From: Solirubrobacterales bacterium | GTDB lineage: Bacteria; Actinomycetota; Thermoleophilia; Solirubrobacterales; Solirubrobacteraceae | DNA length: 64,000 bases | Assembly: GCA_003138355.1 (NCBI GenBank) | Contig: PLFX01000016.1 | Coordinates: 123,251 to 187,250 of the forward strand | Reading direction: 5' to 3' | Shown: positions 10,747 through 18,677 of the stretch, in pieces | Layout of the letters: every line of letters begins with the position of its first letter | Numbering within the stretch: position 1 is the first letter of the stretch | Position numbers and translations under genes: made by a program | The notes under the pieces: generated by a model | Told to the model about the DNA's origin: nothing | Database searches by the model: none | What the model saw: the letters and a program-made list of their open reading frames with translations, nothing else

Positions 10747-11052
10747 TTACTTCGCGCCCTCCTGCTCGATCAGGTCGAACAGAGCCGAGGGGCTCAAGGG
10801 TGTCACGACGCCGTCCTCCGCGGTCAGTTCGACGCCGATTCGCCCACCGGTTTGGGTGAACGAGAGGTGCCGGTGGCTCGCCGCGAGCACTTCCCACGCG
10901 CGGGCGGCCGTGGCGATTCGCTCCGTCAGCTCCTCGGGCGGGCTGGGCAGGATCTCGCCGGCAGCTCCATTACGCTGCGCCTCCTGGAGGCCCGACGCAA
11001 ACGCTCGCGGCGGCGGGCTGGCTGGATTGAGCGGGTCGATGTTGGCGGTCAA
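10747..11052 (-). CDS. FlaG-like small protein
   Basis: C-terminal 'LSFTQTGGRIGVELTAEDGVVTPLSPSALFDLI' resembles FlaG pattern; TTG start assumed; beside PilZ and sigma28 genes. Confidence 0.5.
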   Translation of the reverse strand: MTANIDPLNPASPPPRAFASGLQEAQRNGAAGEILPSPPEELTERIATAARAWEVLAASHRHLSFTQTGGRIGVELTAEDGVVTPLSPSALFDLIEQEGAK

Positions 11053-11293
11053 GGAATCTTTTCGTCGTGCGTTGGCGCACTCCAACCGCCGACGCAGGGA
11101 GCGTCGCGGCCGGAGCCGATGTACCGGCCGGCCGCACGCCGGGTCCTGCTCGCATAATCGAACGCCACCCGCGACAACTTGAGGGGAACTGGGCAAGCGA
11201 TCTAGGCGTCCGAAACGGGCGATTCGAACTCGCCCGGCTCCAGCTCGATCGACCTGCGCAGCCTGAGCGCGGTTTGCAACGGAAAGTTCACGC

Positions 11294-11320
11294 TTTAGCT
11301 CCCTGGACAAAACGCCGATA
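11294..11320 (+). promoter_or_regulatory. Candidate sigma28 (FliA/WhiG/SigD) promoter TTTA-N15-GCCGATAC
   Basis: GCCGATA at 11313-11319 with ttta at 11294-11297, upstream of the sigma28-type gene. Confidence 0.4.
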
Positions 11321-11372
11321 CGCGCTCGGAGCGGCACGGACCGCACATCAGGTCCCCAGAGAGGAGTCGGTA

Positions 11373-12182
11373 GTGAACACACAGGAGAAGCAGCGCATCA
11401 CGGCCGAGGAGGTGCTGGTCCTGTGGACCGACTACCGCGAGAGTGGGGACCGCAGGCTGCGCGATCGCCTCGTTCTCACCTTCGCGCCGATGGTCAAGTA
11501 CATCGTCTACAAGAAGATTCGCGAGATCCCCGCTCGCTGCGACGTTGAGGACTTCATCTCGTGCGGTCTCGAGGCGCTGATCCGCTCGATCGACCGTTAC
11601 GACCCGGCGAAGGGCGCGACGCTCGAGCAGTTCGCGTGGACGCGGATCCACGGGGCCGTCCTCGACGAGCTGCGCCGTCACGACTGGGCGCCGCGCTCGC
11701 TGCGCCGCTGGGAGCGCGACATCAAGCAGGCGAGGGAGCGCTTCATGACATTGCACGGTCGTCGGCCAACGCGCGAGGAGCTCGCGGAGATGGTGGGTCT
11801 GACGACCGAGAAGCTCCACAGCAAGCTCGACGACATCGCTGTCTGCGATGTCGGCTCCCTGAACGCGCTCGTCTCCGGCGCCGGCGAAGAAGGGTCGCTC
11901 GAGCGGATCGACCTCGTGACGAGTAACGACCGCGACGCCGACCCCGAAGACGCGAGCGCCCTCTCCGAGGCCAAGGAACGCTTCCGCGCCGCTTTCCGGC
12001 GCCTGCCCGAGCGCGAGCGCCACGTGGCGATCCTGCTCTACGTCCAGAACATGACGCTGCGCGAGATCGGCGGCGTGCTCGGCGTGTCCGAGAGCCGCGT
12101 CTGCCAGATCCACACCCAGCTGCGCCGCACGCTGCGAACGCTGCTCGAGGACGACGCGGCGCTCTTCTCCGAAGTCGCCTAG
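11373..12182 (+). CDS. FliA/WhiG-family RNA polymerase sigma factor
   Basis: 'APMVKYIVYKKIREIPARCDVEDFISCGLEALIRSIDRYDPAKGATLEQFAWTRIHGAVLDELR', 'LREIGGVLGVSESRVCQIHTQ'; GTG start after gaggag. Confidence 0.92.
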   Translation: MNTQEKQRITAEEVLVLWTDYRESGDRRLRDRLVLTFAPMVKYIVYKKIREIPARCDVEDFISCGLEALIRSIDRYDPAKGATLEQFAWTRIHGAVLDELRRHDWAPRSLRRWERDIKQARERFMTLHGRRPTREELAEMVGLTTEKLHSKLDDIAVCDVGSLNALVSGAGEEGSLERIDLVTSNDRDADPEDASALSEAKERFRAAFRRLPERERHVAILLYVQNMTLREIGGVLGVSESRVCQIHTQLRRTLRTLLEDDAALFSEVA

Positions 12183-12183
12183 A

Positions 12184-12594
12184 TCACCCTGGCGGGCTGA
12201 GCGGGCCCGTTCCGCCTGGCCCCAGCATCAGTAGCCGGCCGGGGACGAGCGAGTCCTCATCGGTCAGGAATGCCGCGCAGGTGCGGTGGTAGCCGTCTGC
12301 GATCTGCACGACGACCTCCCGACGCACGCAGACCAGCAGGATCGGCGAGAGCGCGATCACGCCTCTGATGTGGCCCAGCTTCTCCGCGACCTCGGTGCTC
12401 TCGGTCTTCGTCAGCAGTGGCAGGTGCGCGGCGCGCAGGATGTCCTTCGCCCGCCATGAGCCGACCGGTGCCTGCGTGAGCCCTTCGATGAGCTCGTCGA
12501 GCTCGGCCTCCGGCACGAACAGCGACAGGTAGCTGCGCGCGGCGGCGTAATCCTTCGCCTCCGGCTCCTCCAGCCACCTAATCTTCTTGGCCAC
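12184..12594 (-). CDS. Conserved hypothetical protein with ParB-like 'ADGYHR' motif
   Basis: 'AKDILRAAHLPLL...LSPILLVCVRREVVVQIADGYHRTCAAF'; start approximate. Confidence 0.6.
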   Translation of the reverse strand: MAKKIRWLEEPEAKDYAAARSYLSLFVPEAELDELIEGLTQAPVGSWRAKDILRAAHLPLLTKTESTEVAEKLGHIRGVIALSPILLVCVRREVVVQIADGYHRTCAAFLTDEDSLVPGRLLMLGPGGTGPLSPPG

Positions 12595-12604
12595 CGCGGG
12601 TAGC

Positions 12605-12880
12605 CTAACCGCCCGCGACGGCAGGCAGGATCGTGACCTCGCTGCCGTCGGGCACGGGCGTGGCAAGTCCGCTCAGGAAGCGGATGTCCTCGCCGGCGAC
12701 GTAGATGTTCACGAAGCGTCGCAGCGCACCGCGCTCGTCGGCGATCCGCTCGCGCAGCTCGCTGAAGCGACCGAAGAGCGCCTCGAGAACCTCAGCCACC
12801 GTCTCGCCTTCCACATCGACGGCGCTCTCCCCGCCGGTTGCAGGGCGCAGGGCGAGCGGGATTTTCACCGCGACCGCCAT
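12605..12880 (-). CDS. MoaD/ThiS-family ubiquitin-like sulfur carrier protein
   Basis: About 91 aa, beta-grasp pattern, C-terminus 'VTILPAVAGG' ending in Gly-Gly. Confidence 0.85.
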   Translation of the reverse strand: MAVAVKIPLALRPATGGESAVDVEGETVAEVLEALFGRFSELRERIADERGALRRFVNIYVAGEDIRFLSGLATPVPDGSEVTILPAVAGG

Positions 12881-14142
12881 CACGCCACCGCCCCAAACGC
12901 GAAGCTCGCTTCGAACGCGTCGACGGTCGGCTCGATCGCGCGCCGAGCGATGCTCTCGCGCACGGCATCGAGCGTCTTCAAGCCGTCGCCGGTGATCACG
13001 AGCACGACGCGCTCATCCGGATCGATCTCACCGCTTCGCGCCAGCTTGGCAAGCACCGCGGTGCTCACTCCGCCGGCTGTCTCGGTGAAGATCCCTGTCG
13101 TCTGCGCGAGCAGGACGATCCCCTCACGGATCTCGTCGTCGCTGACCGCCTCGACCGAGCCGCCGCTGCGGCGCGCAAGGTCGAGCACGTACGGTCCGTC
13201 GGCGGGATTGCCGATCGCCAGCGACTTCGCGATCGTGTCCGGCTTCACCGGCTGGCAGAAGTCGAGCCCGGCGGCGTAAGCGTTAGCGACCGGCGCACAG
13301 CCGCTCGCCTGCGCGCCGTTGAGCACGGGCGGCGCGCCTTCGACGAGGCCGAGCTCGCGCCACTCCTCGAAGCCCCGCGCGATCTTCGTGAACAGCGAGC
13401 CGGAGGCGATCGGAATGATCAGCCGGTCGGGCAGCGTCCAGTCGAGCTGCTCGGCGATCTCGAAGGCGACCGTCTTCGAGCCCTCCGCGTAGTACGGCCG
13501 CATGTTGATGTTCACGAACGCCCAGTCGTCGTGCTCGGCGGAAACCTCGGTGCACAGCCGGTTCACGTCGTCGTAGGTCCCGCGCACCTCGACGAGGTTA
13601 GTGCCGTAGATGCCGGTCGCGATGACCTTCTGCTCCTCGAGATCAGCCGGGATGAAAACGTAGGAGGGCAGTCCGATCGCCGCCGCCTGCGCGGCAACCG
13701 CGTTGCCGAGGTTGCCGGTCGAGGCGCACGCGAGCGCCTTGAAGCCGAGCTCACGCGCGCGCGCCGAGGCGATCGCGACGACGCGATCCTTGAACGAGTG
13801 CGTCGGGTTCGCCGTGTCGTTCTTGACGTAGACGTTGCGCAATCCGAGCTGCTCGCCGAGGCGCTCCGCGCGCACGAGGGGCGTGTAGCCGACCGGCAGC
13901 CCGGCGAGCGGGAACGTGCGGTTGCCAGGGCCCGGCGGCGGGCCCTCGAGCGGCAGGAAGTCGGCGTAGCGCCAGAGATCGGCCCGCCCCGCCTGGATCC
14001 GCCGGCGCAGCTCCTCTGGGTCGCCGTGTCCCGAGTGGTCGTACACCGCCTCGAGCGGCCCGAAGCAGCGCTCGCACACATACAGCGCTTCCAGCGGGTA
14101 CTCGGTCCCGCACTCCTTACATCTGAGCTTCTCTACCGCCAT
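12880..14142 (-). CDS. thrC: Threonine synthase
   Basis: N-terminal zinc ribbon 'CKECGTEYPLEALYVCERC', PLP motif 'NPTHSFKDRVVAIASARA', 'ACASTGNLGNAVAAQAA'. Confidence 0.9.
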   Translation of the reverse strand: MAVEKLRCKECGTEYPLEALYVCERCFGPLEAVYDHSGHGDPEELRRRIQAGRADLWRYADFLPLEGPPPGPGNRTFPLAGLPVGYTPLVRAERLGEQLGLRNVYVKNDTANPTHSFKDRVVAIASARARELGFKALACASTGNLGNAVAAQAAAIGLPSYVFIPADLEEQKVIATGIYGTNLVEVRGTYDDVNRLCTEVSAEHDDWAFVNINMRPYYAEGSKTVAFEIAEQLDWTLPDRLIIPIASGSLFTKIARGFEEWRELGLVEGAPPVLNGAQASGCAPVANAYAAGLDFCQPVKPDTIAKSLAIGNPADGPYVLDLARRSGGSVEAVSDDEIREGIVLLAQTTGIFTETAGGVSTAVLAKLARSGEIDPDERVVLVITGDGLKTLDAVRESIARRAIEPTVDAFEASFAFGAVA

Positions 14143-14151
14143 GAAAAAGAA

Positions 14152-14175
14152 CCTCCGCCGGTCTTGTGGCGAAGG
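14152..14175 (-). terminator. Riboswitch expression-platform hairpin that also contains the thrC Shine-Dalgarno
   Basis: CCTTCGCC-ACAAGACC-GGCGGAGG followed by TTCTTTTTC then ATG. Confidence 0.6.
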
Positions 14176-14192
14176 CTCTCGGTAACCCCCTC

Positions 14193-14302
14193 CACATCTC
14201 CCAGGCTTTCATTGGAGCCTGATGGAATTGGCACCGTTTACCGCTTGCGCGGCATGGTTGCCGGGGTTTCATAGGGCCAGTCCCTCCACCCCTCTGGATG
14301 CG
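14193..14302 (-). ncRNA. SAM-I (S-box) riboswitch aptamer
   Basis: Minus strand reads 'AGAGGGGTGGAGGGACTGGCCCTATGAAACCCCGGCAACC...CGGTGCCAATTCC...AGGCTCCAATGAAAGCCT...GATGTG'; P1 pairing CGCATC/GATGTG. Confidence 0.93.
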
Positions 14303-14391
14303 TCCAGCTATGTACCAGCCAGTATAGGCACAGCCGGCGGCGCAATCAATCGAGTAGCCCCCCCTACCGGGATAGGCCCTACGCTCTCCGC

Positions 14392-15342
14392 GTGGCGCAA
14401 GCCGCCGACCCGCTCGACCCACCCCCGCGCCGGCGCGCGCTCGTGATCGTCAACCCGTACGCGAGCGCCGTCTCCGACCGGCTGCGTACCGTCGTGCTCT
14501 CCGCCCTCGCTTCGCGATTCGAGCTCGAGGTGATCACCACACGCGCCCAAGGGCACGCGACCGAGCTGGGATTTATGGCCGCCTCCGGCGGCTACGGGCT
14601 GGTCGTGGCACTCGGTGGCGATGGGACGGTCAACGAGGTCGTGCAGGGGCTCGCCGGCTCGGCAGTCCCGCTGACACCGCTCCCGGGCGGCTCGGCCAAC
14701 GTCCTCTGCAAGCTGCTTGGGATCCCCGGCGAGATCGTCGACGCGACCGAGTACCTCCTCGGGCTCGCCGATAAGTGGCGCGTGCGCACGATCGACCTCG
14801 CGCGCGTCAACGGCCGCTATTACACGTTCAGCGCCGGAGTCGGCATCGACGCCAGCGTCGTGAAGGTGGTCGACGCGCGCTCAGCGCTGAAGGCACGGCT
14901 CGGCGCGAGTTTCTTCGCTGCTTGTGCGCTCTACGTGGTCGCGCGCCACTACCTCGTTCGCCCGCCGCAGTTGCGCGTCAGCGTCGATGCCAACGAGTTC
15001 AGCGGCATCACGGCGGTCGTCCAGAACGGCCATCACTACACCTACTTCAACGACCATCCGATCGACCTCGCGGCCGGCGCCACACTGGACGGCGGCCGTC
15101 TCGCCGGCGTCGTACTGCGACGCGGGTCGCCGGTGGACCTACCGACGCTGCTCTGGCGCGGGCTCAGCAGCCGTCGCGACATAGGCGCGCACCGCCAGGT
15201 CGACGCGTTCACAACCTCGACCGGCGTGACGGTCGAGGCGGTCGATCGGCCGCTACCGCTCCAGCTCGACGGCGACTACGTCGGCGATGTCGAGCGGGCG
15301 CACTTCGAGCTCGTGCCCCAGGCACTGCGCGTCGCCTGCTGA
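14392..15342 (+). CDS. Diacylglycerol/lipid kinase family protein (YegS/BmrU-like)
   Basis: 'LVIVNPYAS', 'VVALGGDGTVNEVVQGL', 'PLTPLPGGSANVLCKLLGIP'. Confidence 0.9.
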   Translation: MAQAADPLDPPPRRRALVIVNPYASAVSDRLRTVVLSALASRFELEVITTRAQGHATELGFMAASGGYGLVVALGGDGTVNEVVQGLAGSAVPLTPLPGGSANVLCKLLGIPGEIVDATEYLLGLADKWRVRTIDLARVNGRYYTFSAGVGIDASVVKVVDARSALKARLGASFFAACALYVVARHYLVRPPQLRVSVDANEFSGITAVVQNGHHYTYFNDHPIDLAAGATLDGGRLAGVVLRRGSPVDLPTLLWRGLSSRRDIGAHRQVDAFTTSTGVTVEAVDRPLPLQLDGDYVGDVERAHFELVPQALRVAC

Positions 15343-15521
15343 GTGCGTAGAAACCCCGCTCCGCTGCGGGTAACCCGCTGCGGAATCCTTACGGACGGGC
15401 GCGGATGGCGCTATGTCCGGCGCGCGCGAGAGTACGCCCAGTTCAACAACTCGAACGGGCGGCGGCGAGAACGCCTGGCGCGGCGTCCGAGTGATCGCGC
15501 CAAAGCGAAAGGAGCGTCTTC

Positions 15522-16136
15522 ATGCGCCGGAAGGTATTCGATCTTATTGCGAGCAGCGCCGGGCTGGTGATCGTGGTGGTGTTGCTCGTTGCGGGCGGGC
15601 TGCTGGCCTGGGGCGAGAGCTTCACGAGCTCGAGCGTGCACAACCAGCTCGCCTACCAGCAGATCTACTTCCCGACCAAGGCCCAGATTCTCACAAAGGG
15701 CTCTGAGAACTACCCGGAGCGCTCGTTCCTGCTCCCGTACGCTGGCCAGGAGGTTCTCGACGGGGCGCAGGCTAACGCCTACGCGCTCAAGATTCGCGAA
15801 GACATCGCCGGCATGCCCTATCACGGGGTCTACTCCAAGTTGAGCGCCGCGGCGATGGCCGCCAAGCCCGGTAGCGCTCAAGCCACCACCCTCGAGGCGG
15901 ACGTGGCGACCGCGTTCAAGGGCGTGACGCTGCAAGGGCTGCTGCTCGAGGCGTACGCGTTCTCGGTGATCGGGATCGTCATGTTCTGGGCCATGATCGC
16001 CTCGTTCTGCCTGGCGTTCATCATGGCCTTGCTGGTCGTGCTAGGCCTACGGCACGCGCGACTGACAACGCCCGAGGAAGAGCTCCTCGCGTCGCGCAGG
16101 CTTGAAGCCCGAGTGGGCTCCACGCCCACCCCGTAA
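15522..16136 (+). CDS. Hypothetical membrane protein
   Basis: Two TM segments; not recognised. Confidence 0.6.
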   Translation: MRRKVFDLIASSAGLVIVVVLLVAGGLLAWGESFTSSSVHNQLAYQQIYFPTKAQILTKGSENYPERSFLLPYAGQEVLDGAQANAYALKIREDIAGMPYHGVYSKLSAAAMAAKPGSAQATTLEADVATAFKGVTLQGLLLEAYAFSVIGIVMFWAMIASFCLAFIMALLVVLGLRHARLTTPEEELLASRRLEARVGSTPTP

Positions 16137-16158
16137 CAAGCGCTTCACGGCGCTCCAA

Positions 16159-16188
16159 CCGAGCGCCCGGCTCCGGCCGGGCGCTCGG
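16159..16188. terminator. Perfect 13-bp GC-rich hairpin
   Basis: ccgagcgcccggc-tccg-gccgggcgctcgg downstream of the 15522-16136 gene. Confidence 0.6.
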
Positions 16189-16344
16189 CGTTCCCCCACG
16201 AAAACGATTTTGCTCGGCCTTTGGCCGGGCAATCATTCGTCGCGGGTCCGCTGCCCATGGCGCGCAAGCAGCGAGAAGGGCTTCGTGAGGCCCGGCTCCC
16301 GACCGAGAGCTGAATCCCAGCGCGCAGACCCGGCCGGCACGGGT

Positions 16345-16375
16345 ACCGCTCATCGCCCTAAGGGCGAGGAGCGGT
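16345..16375. terminator. Hairpin downstream of rel stop
   Basis: accgctc a tcgccc-taa-gggcga g gagcggt; one internal mismatch. Confidence 0.5.
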
Positions 16376-16383
16376 CCCGCAGC

Positions 16384-18654
16384 CTATGACCCGGGGGTGA
16401 CCCGGAACGCGTCGAACACCGAGTCGATGTTGCGCAGCCGCGCGATGCAGGTCTTGAGGCTCTGCGTGTCGGCACATTCGACGACGAAGCGGTTGCGGAT
16501 CATCGGCGGGTTGGCGGTGCACTGGGCTTCGACGATGTTCATGCCGGCTTCCGAGAAGGTGCGTGAGAGGTCCTCGAGCAGGCGGTGGCGGTCCCAGCCG
16601 TCGATCTGGATCTCGACTTTGAACCCGGTCGTCTGCTCGCCCTCCCAGGCGACGGGCGTGAAGCGTTCCGGGCTGCGCTTGAGCGCGCGTGCGTTGGGGC
16701 AGTCATCGCGGTGGATCGTGATCCCGCGACCGAGCGAGATGTAGCCGACGATCTCATCGCCGGGTACCGGGCGGCAGCACTTCGCGAGGCGCACCATCAC
16801 GTCGCTGACGCCCTCGACGCGGATCCCGAACTCGCTCGAGGAGTTGGTCGGCCGGCGGCGCTCGCGACGCGTCGCGATGACCTGGCTCACGCTCGGGGCG
16901 TCCTCGGCCGCCTCGCCGTGCTTGAGCCGCGTCATGATCTTCGCGACGACGGTCTTGGGCGCGATCTTGGCCGCGCCGAGCGCGATGTAGAAGTCCTCCG
17001 CCTTGCGGAAGCCCATCTCGCGGATCACGTCGGCGAGCAGTGCCGAGCCGGCGACGCGCTGTGCCGGCAGGCCCTGCTTGCGTAGCGCGTCCTGGAGCGC
17101 CTCGCGACCGGTGTGCTCGGTGTCCTCGCGCGTCTCCGCCTTGAGCCACGCCTTGATCTTGTTGCGCGCGCGTGTCGTCTTGACGACGGCCAGCCAGTCG
17201 CGCGAGGGGCCGCGCTCGCGCTTTGAGGTGAGGATCTCGACGATGTCACCGGAGCGCAGCTCGTAGTGCAGCGGCACGATCTTGCCGTTGACTTTCGCCC
17301 CGACGCAGCGGTGGCCGACGTCGGTGTGGACCTCGTAGGCGAAGTCGAGCGGCGTCGCACCGGCGGCTAGCGACTTGACCTCGCCCTTGGGCGTGAACAC
17401 GTAGACCTCGTCCTCGAAGAGATCGACGCGCAGCGTCTCCATGAACTCCTTGGGGTCCGATGTCTCGCGCTGCCAGTCGACCATCGAGCGCAGCCACTTG
17501 AGCTTCTCGCCGTCCTGCGACCAGGCGTTCTTGCCGCCCTTGGCGTCCGCCGAGCGCTTGTACATCCAGTGCGCCGCGACGCCGTACTCGGCCATGTTGT
17601 GCATCTCGAGCGTGCGGATCTGGATCTCGAGCGGCCGTCCCTCGGGCCCGATCACGGTCGTGTGCAACGACTGGTACATGTTGAACTTCGGCATCGCGAT
17701 GAAGTCCTTGAAGCGCCCCGGCAGCGGCTTCCACAGCGAATGGATGACGCCGACGGCGCCGTAGCAGTCCTTCACGCTGTCGACGACGACACGCATCGCC
17801 GTGAGGTCGTAGATCTCGTTGAACTCGCGGCCCTTGCGGGTCATCTTGGTGTAGATCGAGAAGAAGTGCTTGGCGCGACCAGAGATCAGTGCGCCGATCC
17901 CGAGCGCCTCGAGCTCGCCCTGGAGGTAGGAGCCGGCGGCGGTGACGTAGCGCTCGCGCTCCTCGCGCTGCTGCGCGACGAGGCCCTTGATCTCCGCGTA
18001 TTTGCGCGGGTGGAGCGTCGCGAACGACAGGTCCTCGAGCTCCCACTTGATCGCGTGGATGCCGAGACGATGGGCGATCGGAGCGTAGATCTCGAGCGTC
18101 TCGCGCGCCTTCTCGAGCTGCTTCTGCTTGGGCAGCGCCTTGAGCGTGCGCATGTTGTGCAGGCGATCGGCGAGCTTGATCAGCACGACGCGCACGTCGC
18201 TCGCCATCGCGACGATCATCTTGCGGTAGTTCTCCGCCTGCGCCTCATCGCGCGAGGAGAACGTGATCCCGGTCAGCTTGGTGACGCCGTCGACGAGGCT
18301 CGCGATCTCCTCGCCGAAGCGCTCGTCGACCTCCGCGAGCGACGCGGTCGTGTCCTCGACGGTGTCGTGCAGGAGCGCGGCGCAGAGCGTCTCGGTGTCG
18401 AGGAGCATGCCGGCGCAGATCAGCGCCACGCCCACGGGGTGGGTGATGAACTCTTCGCCGGAGCGCCGTCGCTGGTCGGCGTGGTGCTCGCAAGCGAACA
18501 GGAACGCCTCCTCGACGCGCCCGCGGTCGATCTCGACGAGCGCCTCCTCAGCGTGCTCTTCGATGATCGCGAAGAGGTCCGAGAGCAGGCCGCGCTCGGG
18601 CTCGGTGAGCTCGGCCGCGCGCAGCGATGGAGCGTCAGCGACGACAGGCTCGAT
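16384..18654 (-). CDS. rel: Bifunctional (p)ppGpp synthetase/hydrolase; 5' end proposed (ORF track starts at 18435)
   Basis: 'AALLHDTVEDTTAS', 'KLADRLHNMRTL', 'YDLTAMRVVVDSVKDCYGAVGVIHSLWKPLPGRFKDFIAMPKFNMYQSLHTTV', TGS and ACT regions; upstream in-frame 'FACEHHADQRRRSGEEFITHP' completes the HD domain. Confidence 0.9.
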   Translation of the reverse strand: MEPVVADAPSLRAAELTEPERGLLSDLFAIIEEHAEEALVEIDRGRVEEAFLFACEHHADQRRRSGEEFITHPVGVALICAGMLLDTETLCAALLHDTVEDTTASLAEVDERFGEEIASLVDGVTKLTGITFSSRDEAQAENYRKMIVAMASDVRVVLIKLADRLHNMRTLKALPKQKQLEKARETLEIYAPIAHRLGIHAIKWELEDLSFATLHPRKYAEIKGLVAQQREERERYVTAAGSYLQGELEALGIGALISGRAKHFFSIYTKMTRKGREFNEIYDLTAMRVVVDSVKDCYGAVGVIHSLWKPLPGRFKDFIAMPKFNMYQSLHTTVIGPEGRPLEIQIRTLEMHNMAEYGVAAHWMYKRSADAKGGKNAWSQDGEKLKWLRSMVDWQRETSDPKEFMETLRVDLFEDEVYVFTPKGEVKSLAAGATPLDFAYEVHTDVGHRCVGAKVNGKIVPLHYELRSGDIVEILTSKRERGPSRDWLAVVKTTRARNKIKAWLKAETREDTEHTGREALQDALRKQGLPAQRVAGSALLADVIREMGFRKAEDFYIALGAAKIAPKTVVAKIMTRLKHGEAAEDAPSVSQVIATRRERRRPTNSSSEFGIRVEGVSDVMVRLAKCCRPVPGDEIVGYISLGRGITIHRDDCPNARALKRSPERFTPVAWEGEQTTGFKVEIQIDGWDRHRLLEDLSRTFSEAGMNIVEAQCTANPPMIRNRFVVECADTQSLKTCIARLRNIDSVFDAFRVTPGS

Positions 18655-18677
18655 CCTCGCCGCCTCCTGGGTGGGCT

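Noticed and set aside
11205-11250. Sequence GGCGATTCGAACTCGCC resembling a tRNA T-arm
   Set aside because: Lacks the G53-C61 pair and no matching acceptor, D or anticodon arms at tRNA spacing.
14117-14422. 101-aa minus-strand ORF over the thrC leader
   Set aside because: Lies across the SAM-I riboswitch and is not a credible protein.
16384-18435. Rel as a truncated pseudogene
   Set aside because: The frame stays open upstream and encodes the missing conserved N-terminus; only the start codon is unusual.
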